A DNA stretch of 15,350 nucleotides from Deltaproteobacteria bacterium (GTDB lineage Bacteria > Desulfobacterota > DSM-4660 > Desulfatiglandales > Desulfatiglandaceae): the NCBI GenBank assembly GCA_019307165.1, contig JAFDKD010000016.1, positions 1-15,350 of the forward strand. Reading direction: 5' to 3'. A model generated the notes under the pieces. That model searched no databases, was not told the DNA's origin, and was given only the letters and a program-made list of their open reading frames with translations. Positions 1 through 6,525 of this stretch are shown here, piece after piece. The position numbers were made by a program, and so were the translations under genes. Position 1 is the stretch's first letter; the number at the start of each line of letters is the position of its first letter.

Positions 1-132
1 TAAGTGACTAAAGTGATCTAAAGTGACTAGAGTGCCTAAAGTTAAGGATTTTTTGACAATCAATATGATGGATGAGCAAAGCTCCTCCACCACTTTAGCT
101 CACTCTAGCTCACTTAGAACTCTAGCTCACTT
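1..132. repeat. Imperfect 9-10 bp tandem repeats in two inverted blocks
   Basis: Positions 1-41 hold about four and a half copies of a unit close to AAAGTGACT (variants AAAGTGATCT, AGAGTGCCT). Positions 91-132 hold the related unit in reverse complement (ACTTTAGCTC, ACTCTAGCTC, ACTTAGAACTCT). The blocks could pair into a long imperfect hairpin with a loop of about 50 nt. Spacers are not unique and units are far too short for a CRISPR. I see no convincing gene here. Whether this is a transcribed element is unknown. Confidence 0.6.
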
Positions 133-353
133 CATGGCCCGCATTTCCGGAACGGCACAGCCGGAAAACTCTGACCTGGCCCAGAGGACCAGGTTTGCAG
201 ATGGAATCAAATACCTGCCTTCCGAAGCCTTGCGCGAAGGAAGGTCGAACAATGAATTTCGAATCATGAAATAGATGCCGAATGCAAATACCAGAAAAAA
301 ATGTTTATATTAAAAGATAAGAAAACAATTGCGTCTGTCTTCGAGGTCGGCCA
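133..353. other. Non-coding leader region before the cyclase gene
   Basis: No supported gene. Small dyads are visible: TTCCGG with CCGGAA near 147-168, ACCTGG with CCAGGT near 174-194, and CCTTCC with GGAAGG near 218-243. The stretch from about 290 to 330 is A/T-rich, where a promoter for the plus-strand cyclase gene could lie, but no clear -35/-10 pair stands out. A GAGG ribosome-binding sequence at 343-346 precedes the TTG start at 354. Confidence 0.35.
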
Positions 354-1526
354 TTGAAAAAACACTACAAAGAAAGATTTGAAGCGCAACGGCGCCTGGC
401 AAAAAACCTTTCCGGAACCATGGAGGCGAACGAAATACTGGAAAAGCTCCGTGAGGAGACGCGGGCACTTGTCCCCGAGGCCATGGAGGTCTGCGTACTT
501 CTGTTGGATTCTGATGCGCACAAATACACCCGACCCCTTCAGTGCGCGCTGTTCGCCACCCCGGTCAATTGCCTCTCATGCAAGAAAAGCCGGGTTGCGG
601 TTCAAAAAGCCCTGGCCCGGAACAAGGGCGTGGTGATATCCCGAAGCGAGCCGATCGTGCGACAGGACGGTTCCCTGGTGGAAACGGGCCCCGAGGCGGC
701 TATGCCGATGTATGCCGGAGACGAGGTCGTGGGTGTGCTACATGTGGTCATCAAGCCGGGTTCCCGTTTTACCAGCAGGGATTTTTACTTCATGAAGGAC
801 CTCGCGGAAATGGCCGGCAATGTCATTTTAAACGCCAAACGTCACTGGGAGGTTACCCAGGAAAAAATCAGGATCAATCAGATGCTGGTCCATCTGTCGC
901 CCTTCGTTCCCCGCTCCGTGAGACGCCTGGTGGAAGAAGATCCCGAAATGCTCAACAAGGAAAAGGAACTCCGGGAGGTAACCGTCCTGTTTCTGGATTT
1001 AGAGGGGTACACCCGCCTAAGCACCCGGCTTAGCGAGGTGGAGGTCAACGAAGTGATCGAGAAAATGTTTTCGAGCTTTGTCGATCCCATTCACAGATCG
1101 GGCGGGGATATCAACGAAACGGCCGGCGACGGTCTGATGATCATATTCAAGAACGAGGATGCCGAGGGAAACGCCGTCAGCGCGGTACGGGCGGCTTTTG
1201 ACATCTATGATAGAAACCGCCGGTTCAGTCCCGAAATCAAGGGGGAATCGGCCCCCATCAACGTCAACATAGGCATCAATTCCGGTTCGGCGCTTCTGGG
1301 AATGACCCGGTTCGAGGGATCACTCGGCACGCGCATGACCTACACGGCGAGCGGCCCCGTGACCAATCTCGCGGCCAGGCTGGCGGATCATGCCGAAGGC
1401 GGGGACATCCTGGTGGGAGAAGAAACCAGGCGCCTGATCAAAGATATCTGGCCCGTTTATGAAAAGGGAAACGTCCTGTTGAAGGGCATGGAAGAGCCGG
1501 TGAATGTCTACTCTCTTCTCAACTAA
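354..1526 (+). CDS. GAF domain plus class III nucleotide cyclase
   Basis: A 390-residue soluble protein predicted to make a cyclic nucleotide under control of an N-terminal sensory domain. Residues about 20-165 look like a GAF domain with a C73-x2-C76 pair. Residues about 205-375 are a class III cyclase catalytic domain: metal-binding Asp at D215 (LFLDLEGYT) and D259 (AGDG), and the transition-state pair N338/R342 (NLAAR). The two residues that set base specificity are not those of a normal adenylate cyclase: E255 sits where Lys is usual, as in guanylate cyclases, and T329 sits where Asp is usual (TYTASG). Substrate is therefore uncertain. No membrane segment is visible. The start is TTG with GAGG about 7 nt upstream; an ATG at 420 lacks a ribosome-binding site. 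It is the only plus-strand gene and converges on the DUF364 gene with a 45-nt gap. Confidence 0.85.
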   Translation: MKKHYKERFEAQRRLAKNLSGTMEANEILEKLREETRALVPEAMEVCVLLLDSDAHKYTRPLQCALFATPVNCLSCKKSRVAVQKALARNKGVVISRSEPIVRQDGSLVETGPEAAMPMYAGDEVVGVLHVVIKPGSRFTSRDFYFMKDLAEMAGNVILNAKRHWEVTQEKIRINQMLVHLSPFVPRSVRRLVEEDPEMLNKEKELREVTVLFLDLEGYTRLSTRLSEVEVNEVIEKMFSSFVDPIHRSGGDINETAGDGLMIIFKNEDAEGNAVSAVRAAFDIYDRNRRFSPEIKGESAPINVNIGINSGSALLGMTRFEGSLGTRMTYTASGPVTNLAARLADHAEGGDILVGEETRRLIKDIWPVYEKGNVLLKGMEEPVNVYSLLN

Positions 1527-1571
1527 CAGCTGAAACGAATTGTGCAACTATAGACCCGCTCAAAGGCCCTC

Positions 1572-2294
1572 TCACTTCACCATGGTGACCCGCCTGACGC
1601 CCTTTATCTGCCTGAAGTTGGCGCCCTGACTCACGCAGCGCAGGGCGAGCGCCGGTTCCACCACCGTGGTCCCGGCAAGGGCATCCACGCCCCAGTCGAA
1701 GAGGACCGGGGAAAGGGGGACCGTGTCGCCGATCATCACCACATAAGCCGCAGGGTCTCGCAGACGCATCAGGTGTTCCCAGGTGTGGTTTGTGAGCGAT
1801 GTGCCCGTGATGCAAAGGACATCGGCCCTGGGGATCAATCGATCCGCCTCGGTCCCCGGAAAATCGCCGGGCTTCGGGTTGTTTTCGATGATCCACAGGG
1901 TGTCGGCGTGTTTGCGAATCCGCTTAACAAACGGGAAGTGCCCGACAACGGCCACCCGCTTCCCCCGGCCTTTTTCCAGGACGAGTTCGGCCCCGTTTTG
2001 TTCCACGCAGGAACGATCGTCGATGTCGAGGAGGGAGTTGATGGCGGCCATGCCCATGGCCGCTTCGAGAATGCTTTCCGAATAGGCCATCGCGGCCAAT
2101 TCCCCCGCGCTTTTCTCCAGCAGGCTTCCGGGTTCCTTTACCAGGGGCGGGTCCTGGCGAAGGGCGTCCCGGGGCAGGGTCGCGGCAAGGCCGCAGTGTC
2201 TGCTCAGCACGCCGGTGTGAAAAATCCCTTGTCGGATGTCGCGAACGGGGACATCGACTTGAAGGCTGGATATCAGGTCGTCAAGTACTTTCAT
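1572..2294 (-). CDS. DUF4213/DUF364 protein (putative metal-chelation family)
   Basis: A 240-residue cytoplasmic protein. The N-terminal half matches the DUF4213 (enolase-N-like) part and the C-terminal half the DUF364 Rossmann-like part, recognised by GHFPFVKRI at about 117-125 and ITGTSLTNHTWEHLMRL at about 162-178. The family is called 'putative heavy-metal chelation' in domain databases; I know of no proven reaction. It follows the formate dehydrogenase gene on the same strand after 117 nt, which contains a 14-bp inverted repeat, so it could be the last gene of the operon or a separate unit. No clear Shine-Dalgarno sequence precedes the ATG at 2294, which hints at translation dependent on upstream genes or a leaderless message. 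A role in handling Mo, W or Se for the neighbouring enzyme is only an inference. Confidence 0.75.
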   Translation of the reverse strand: MKVLDDLISSLQVDVPVRDIRQGIFHTGVLSRHCGLAATLPRDALRQDPPLVKEPGSLLEKSAGELAAMAYSESILEAAMGMAAINSLLDIDDRSCVEQNGAELVLEKGRGKRVAVVGHFPFVKRIRKHADTLWIIENNPKPGDFPGTEADRLIPRADVLCITGTSLTNHTWEHLMRLRDPAAYVVMIGDTVPLSPVLFDWGVDALAGTTVVEPALALRCVSQGANFRQIKGVRRVTMVK

Positions 2295-2355
2295 TAGATG
2301 TTTGGTCGAAGAACGGGGTTTCCCCTCTCCTGTTTTTTCAACCTTCTTTTAATAC

Positions 2356-2412
2356 ATGAATATCGAACAACGGGTGTTTAAATACAGACATGCAGTTATG
2401 TTCGATATTCAT
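2356..2412. repeat. Perfect 14-bp inverted repeat after fdhA
   Basis: ATGAATATCGAACA (2356-2369) and TGTTCGATATTCAT (2399-2412) are perfect reverse complements separated by 29 nt. The right arm touches the last base of the fdhA TGA stop. There is no T-run on either side, so this is not a standard intrinsic terminator. It could be a dispersed repeat, a protein-binding dyad or a 3' end stabiliser. Confidence 0.7.
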
Positions 2413-4460
2413 CATGCGACCAATTTCTCCACGTTCACGGCGCTCACCTTGAATTCCGGTATCTTGGCCAAGGGATCGACGGCCTCGGAACTGATCAGCA
2501 CGTTAGTGGGGTTCTCGCCGAAATGAATGGGAAGAAACAGGCAGCCCGGTTCCACCGAATCGGTCAGATGCGCCGGCGCCTCCAATCGGCCCCTGGGCGA
2601 ACGGAGCACCAGGACGTCCCCGGCTTTTACCCCCAGATCGCCCGCGTCCCGGGGATGGATATCCACGTATCCGGTTGTCTGCTCCCTATCCAGGTGCTCG
2701 GAGATCCGGGTCATGGTTCCGGTGTGATAATGGGCGAACATCCGGCCCGTGGTTAGATAATAGGGATATTCCCCATTGGGCAGTTCCGCCGGGTCCTGAT
2801 ATGCCAATGCGTGAAACTTGCCTTTTCCGCCGGGCCGCGCAAACTGCTCCTTATGGAGGTACGGGGTCCCCGGGTGGTTCGCATCGGGACACGGCCACAT
2901 GAGCCCGTCGATGCCGAGCCGCTCGTAGCTCATGCCGGCGTACTGCTTGGTCAGGGATGCAATTTCCCGAAAAATGGCTTCAGGCCCCTCATACGACATG
3001 TCGTAGCCCATGGCCCTGGACAGCCTGCAGAAAATATCCCAGTCCGGCAGCGCGTCGCCCACGGGTTCTATGGCCTTGTTGATTCTCATGCACCTGCGTT
3101 CCGAATTGGTAAAGGTCCCGTCCTTTTCCGCCACCGATGCGGCGGCGAATACCACGTCCGCCACCTGCGCGGTTTCCGACAGGAACAGTTCCTGAACCAC
3201 CAGGAGTTCCAGTTTCTTGAGGGCATGGTTGAAATGGTTCCAGTCCGGGTCGCTCAGCTTGGGATTTTCGCCGATCACGTACAGGGCCTTGAGCTTCCCT
3301 TCCAGCATGGCCGGCACCATGTCGGTGATAGTCATTCCGACCTTATCGGAAAGGGTCGCACCCCATGCCTTGGAAAACGTGGCGTTAGCTTCCGGGTCGG
3401 TCACGGGCCGGTATCCGGTAAACACGTTGGGGAGGCCGCCCATGTCGCACGCCCCCTGCACGTTGTTCTGCCCCCTCAGGGGATTGACGCCGCCGCCGGC
3501 CACGCCCACGTTACCGCACAGCATGGCCAGATTGCAGCACGACTTAACATTGTCCACGCCCGTGGTGTGCTGGGTGATGCCCATGGCGTAAAGCAGGGCC
3601 GCGGGCGGATGGGTGCCGTATAGTTCCGCCATACGCGCCAAGTCATCCCGGGACACGCCCGTAATGGCCTCAACCCGTTCGGGCGTATAGGCCTCGACCA
3701 CCGATTCAAGCTCGTCGTATCCCTCGGTCCGGGCATCGATATAGTCGCGGGCCTGCCACCCGTTTTTGATGATGATGTGCATCATCCCGTTCAGCAGGGC
3801 CACATCGCTTCCCAGCCGCTGAGTCACGGCCACGTCCGCGAACCGGCCCAACTGAATGTTCCTCGGGTCCGCCACGATGAGCTTGGCGCCCTTTTCCTTG
3901 GCGCGGATGATCCGCCTGGCGATCAAAGGATGGCACGCCGTGGTGTTGGACCCGATCACGAAAATACAGCCCGAATTTTCAAACTCCCCGATGGAGTTTG
4001 TCATGGCGCCACTACCGAAAGCTGCGGCAAGACCTGCCACTGTGGAAGAGTGTCAGAGCCTCGCGCAGTGATCCACGTTATTGGTCCCGATAACGGCCCG
4101 GGCGAACTTCTGGGCCACATAGTTTTCCTCATTGGTCATCTTGGCCGAGACCAGCACCCCGACACTGTCGGGTCCATACTTCTCGACGATGGCCTGAAGT
4201 CTGCCGGCGGTTTCCGAAATCGCCTCGTCCCAACCCACCTTGTGAAACCGGCCGTAGATCTTGAGCATGGGCGACGTAAGCCGCATGTCGCTGTTGATGT
4301 ATTCGTGCAGATTCCAGCCTTTGATGCAGAGTTTCCCCTCATTCACCGGATGGGTCTTCATGGGCAGCGTGCGGACAAGTTGACCGTCCATGACCTCGAA
4401 CAGGACGCCGCACCCGGTGCCGCAGTAAGAACAAACGGATGGAACAATACGATAATCCAT
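2412..4460 (-). CDS. fdhA: Selenocysteine formate dehydrogenase catalytic subunit (UGA read as Sec136)
   Basis: Mo/W-bis-pyranopterin formate dehydrogenase, 682 residues, interconverting formate and CO2 in the cytoplasm (no Tat signal). The [4Fe-4S] motif is C10-x2-C13-x3-C17 with C45 before Lys47. An in-frame TGA at 4055-4053 falls in NVDHCARL-U-HSSTVAG, exactly the active-site Sec/Cys-His position of the family, so it is Sec136 followed by H137. The frame continues without a gap through the molybdopterin domains (CIFVIGSNTTACHP, then a C-terminal dinucleotide-binding domain from YYLTTGRMFAHYHTGTMTR). Length resembles E. coli FdhF (about 715) and it lacks NuoG-like N-terminal ferredoxin domains, so it needs partner subunits. 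The gene ends in TGA, showing UGA is also a real stop here. AGGGAG and GAGG lie before the ATG. The FrhB-like gene is 31 nt upstream. Confidence 0.95.
4024..4055 (-). promoter_or_regulatory. bSECIS hairpin of fdhA with the recoded UGA
   Basis: After the TGA (4055-4053), GTGGCA (4040-4035) pairs with TGCCGC (4029-4024) in a 6-bp stem (one G-U pair) around the loop GGTCT (4034-4030). The spacing from UGA to the loop is 18 nt. As I recall it, the E. coli fdhF SECIS has the same GGUCU loop at the same spacing, which is what SelB recognises. Confidence 0.9.
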
Positions 4461-4491
4461 GACCTCGAACTCCCTGACTTCGCGGCGAGCG

Positions 4492-5298
4492 TTACGCCGC
4501 GTTTAGCTGTTTCGGTTCCAGGGGCGTGCCTTCCCCCAGCACATTGAAGGGGGACTGCTCCGCGCTGGCCCCGGTATCATAATCAAATACGTTCCGGACG
4601 ATATCGTTGACCTTCCTGTAAAGCAACCTCAATGGTATATCCATTGGACAGGCGTCTTCGCACAGCCCACAGTCGATGCACCGCCCTGCCATATGGACCG
4701 CCCGCACCAGGTGAAAAATGGGCACTTCCGGAGGCAGGGCGCCTGTGCCGACGAGGTCCGAATGCTCCAGGCTGCACTCTTTGCAGAAGCAGACCGGACA
4801 GATGTTCCGGCACCCGTAGCACTTGATGCACTTCTCGAACTCGTACATCCACTTGTCGAAGCGGGCGCCCGGTTCGATCTCCTCCACCGAAGCCGTGTCC
4901 TGATTCCCGTCCATGCCCTTGTCCACTTTCATCGGGCCCGCGGCTTCTTTTTCAAGGTAGCTGCAATCCGCGTGATCTTTCAATGGCGAAGGGCAACAGT
5001 TCACGTCCAGGGTCTTTATCCGGTCCGGATCCAACTGGTTCCAGACATAGAGCACATTGAGCGTGCGCCGGTTGCAGTCCCTCGCCACCATGCCGATCTT
5101 GATGTCGGGATTTGTTGAAGCGATCATGGTCGCGATTTTTTCCAGCGGATACCGGGCCGTCCCCACGATGAACGCATCCACATCGTCGATCCGTTCCTTG
5201 CCGTACACGTGGGGAAGCGGGTGTCCGTCCACCATTTTGTAGCCGAGGAAGACATCCACTTCGTCGTTTCTGAGCCAGTCTTTGATTTGGTTAATCAT
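4492..5298 (-). CDS. FrhB/FdhB-like iron-sulfur subunit
   Basis: A 268-residue soluble electron-transfer subunit, probably linking FdhA to MvhD and HdrA. The N-terminal half resembles the F420-hydrogenase/dehydrogenase beta (FrhB-like) domain, with the segment IGMVARDCNRRTL at about 68-80 and a following C101-C102 pair. A cysteine-rich block follows: C157-x2-C160-x2-C163-x3-C167-P-x-C170-x-C172-x2-C175, then a second ferredoxin motif C207-x2-C210-x2-C213-x3-C217-P. At least two [4Fe-4S] clusters are expected; flavin binding is known for FrhB relatives but cannot be confirmed here. The start at 5298 was chosen because AGGGGA lies 5 nt upstream; the frame is open to 5352 but without such a site. 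It sits between mvhD and fdhA. Whether it belongs to a named FdhB family is uncertain. Confidence 0.85.
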   Translation of the reverse strand: MINQIKDWLRNDEVDVFLGYKMVDGHPLPHVYGKERIDDVDAFIVGTARYPLEKIATMIASTNPDIKIGMVARDCNRRTLNVLYVWNQLDPDRIKTLDVNCCPSPLKDHADCSYLEKEAAGPMKVDKGMDGNQDTASVEEIEPGARFDKWMYEFEKCIKCYGCRNICPVCFCKECSLEHSDLVGTGALPPEVPIFHLVRAVHMAGRCIDCGLCEDACPMDIPLRLLYRKVNDIVRNVFDYDTGASAEQSPFNVLGEGTPLEPKQLNAA

Positions 5299-5577
5299 GC
5301 TTTTCCCCTGCTCTCCATCCAGAAATGGTCGTTTTCCGATAAATCCCACCATCGGCGGACGTATCGAAGAAACACGTCATTCCTGATTTTTAACGAATTT
5401 CAACAAGATGTTGCCGAAATCGCCAGTTTGCCCTTCGACAAGCTCAGGGCGAACGGTCGCGGTTGAAATCATATGCCTTTTCCGTTCATGCTGAGCCCTG
5501 TCCGGAGTTTGCCGAAGGGCTGTCGAAGCATAAAATAGATTTAGTCAACAGCCCTCAACACGCATTACTATACGCTC
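5299..5577. other. 279-nt spacer between mvhD and the FrhB-like gene
   Basis: No gene is seen in this spacer. Its central part is occupied by a dispersed dyad repeat (5430-5530). The rest is unremarkable apart from the ribosome-binding sequence AGGGGA at 5309-5304 for the downstream gene. Confidence 0.6.
5430..5530. repeat. Dispersed REP-like dyad (TTCGACAAGCTCAGG family)
   Basis: GCCCTTCGACAAGCTCAGGG followed by CGAACGG (5430-5456) and a partly complementary arm from CCGTTCATGCTGAGCCCTG (5482-5500) to GAAGGGCTGTCGAAGCA (5514-5530) make a composite inverted repeat. The core TTCGACAAGCTCAGG / CTGAGC..TGTCGAA recurs in many bacterial genomes, from memory. It lies between two genes expected to be cotranscribed, so it would be present in the mRNA. 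Confidence 0.75.
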
Positions 5578-6051
5578 TCAAGCCGTCATCGCTTTCGGCT
5601 CTTCCACGAGGTGCGCGGCGGCCGCCGCGAGACCCGAACGAAGGGCCAGCCGATTCGGCCCCATGGACCTGATCTTTTCGGTGAAATCCGTCACGACCTG
5701 GACGAATTTCTGGGCCTCGGCGGAAGATATCCACTCCAGGTGCAGTCGATCCTCCATGCCCATGAACTGAAGAAGTTCCTGGAGAAACGTCACCCGCTTT
5801 ACGGTCATGTGATTACCATACAGGTAATGGCAGTCTCCCATGTGTCACCCGCCTACGAGCACGCCGTCCGCTCCGCTCTGAAAGGCCCGAAGGATGTGGT
5901 GGGGCGATACCGTGGCCGAACACATGACCCGCACCGCGCGGATATTGGGCGGATACTTCAGCCGGCTCACGCCGGCCAGGTCCGCTGCGCCGTAAGCGCA
6001 CCAGTTGCACATGAAGGCGATAATCTTAGGTTCGAATTGATCTGTTGTCAT
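5578..6051 (-). CDS. mvhD: Selenocysteine MvhD (hydrogenase/Hdr iron-sulfur delta subunit, UGA read as Sec69)
   Basis: A 157-residue protein that hands electrons to HdrA through a [2Fe-2S] cluster in MvhD/VhuD-type complexes. The N-terminal half has FMCNWCAYGAADLAG (C15, C18) and RVMCSATV (C44). A TGA at 5847-5845 splits the frame inside GADGVLVGG-U-HMGDCHY; Cys relatives read GCHxGDCHY, so the TGA aligns with a conserved ligand-region Cys and C74 follows. From memory, VhuD of Methanococcus-type archaea is a known selenoprotein. The conserved tail LEWISSAEAQKFV continues in the same frame. Length is close to the family norm of about 140. GGAG lies 6 nt before the ATG. The gene ends in TGA. 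It lies between hdrA (474 nt upstream) and the FrhB-like gene, as expected for an adaptor between them. Confidence 0.92.
5812..5847 (-). promoter_or_regulatory. Candidate bSECIS hairpin of mvhD with the recoded UGA
   Basis: After the TGA (5847-5845), ATTACC (5828-5823) pairs perfectly with GGTAAT (5817-5812) around the loop TGTAT (5822-5818). The loop starts 22 nt past the TGA, within the usual range for bacterial SECIS elements. The loop has only one G and is less typical than those of fdhA and hdrA. Confidence 0.65.
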
Positions 6052-6106
6052 TTTTGTCTCCAGTACTGCTTTGAAATCTGTTGAAAGAATTCAGGAAATT
6101 ATCTAT

Positions 6107-6145
6107 TTCCCCTCCCCTTTATCCCCTCCCGCAAGGGGAGGGGAA
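6107..6145. repeat. GC-rich inverted repeat, 11-bp arms
   Basis: TTCCCCTCCCC (6107-6117) and GGGGAGGGGAA (6135-6145) are perfect reverse complements with a 17-nt loop that itself holds a further CCCCTCCC. No T-run follows in either direction. It lies in the 474-nt hdrA-mvhD gap. Confidence 0.75.
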
Positions 6146-6201
6146 TGGGTTGTAGGGCCGGCGCTATAGGGGATTTTTGTGCGCTTTTAAATCCCCCCTT
6201 G

Positions 6202-6221
6202 CCCCCCTTTGCAAAGGGGGG
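6202..6221. repeat. Perfect 20-bp palindrome
   Basis: CCCCCCTTTGCAAAGGGGGG is fully self-complementary. Like the repeat at 6107-6145 it is followed by a GAATGGGT-type sequence, so the two are probably members of one dispersed repeat class seen in many Desulfobacterota genomes (recollection, not checked). Confidence 0.75.
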
Positions 6222-6525
6222 AATGGGTATTGGATTTTGCGATGTATCATCATCGATCGAAATGTTCATTCTCTGCCCCGTTGCCTCGCAGTTGAAACTG
6301 CTCCTACAGCGGTAGCAGCTTTAAAAAAATCTTTGTGAGAACGGCTTACCAGCCTCGATAAGGATCGCGGCATGGATGCCGTTTGAAAAGCAGTTTTGTT
6401 CTTTATTCAAATCCTGTTTATCCTGCTTGCCGCGACTAAGCTGCCCTTAAGCGAAGTTTGGTTATCCTGTTAAAAAAATTCTCTTTCTTTGCGATCTTTG
6501 CGCCTTTGCGAGAGAAAACAAACCT
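6222..6525. repeat. Gene-free stretch of degenerate dispersed repeat fragments
   Basis: No gene is seen. CTGCTCCTACAGCGGTAGCAG (about 6298-6318) is a short dyad, and GATCGCGGCATGGATGCCG (about 6362-6380) resembles a degenerate REP-like unit. The stretch just before hdrA's end (about 6480-6514) has the iterated words TTTGCGATC, TTTGCGCC, TTTGCGAG. These look like fragments of intergenic repeats and explain why this gap is long within an operon. Confidence 0.45.

Noticed and set aside
1..132. CRISPR array
   Set aside because: Units are 9-10 bp without unique spacers.
2356..2414. A second Sec codon at the fdhA TGA stop, using the adjacent inverted repeat as SECIS
   Set aside because: The loop is 29 nt, the arm starts at the last base of the TGA rather than at SECIS distance, and the translated continuation shows no family similarity.
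4388..4470. A 15-bp sequence (TCCATGACCTCGAAC on the plus strand) present at the fdhA start and again about 70 bp inside the gene, suggesting a second start at codon 24
   Set aside because: A start there would remove the first three Cys of the [4Fe-4S] motif that the enzyme needs; the repeat is probably chance.
2811..4547. Long plus-strand open frames opposite fdhA (2811-3623, 3777-4547)
   Set aside because: They mirror the codon structure of the well-supported fdhA gene, have no recognisable domains and no ribosome-binding sites.
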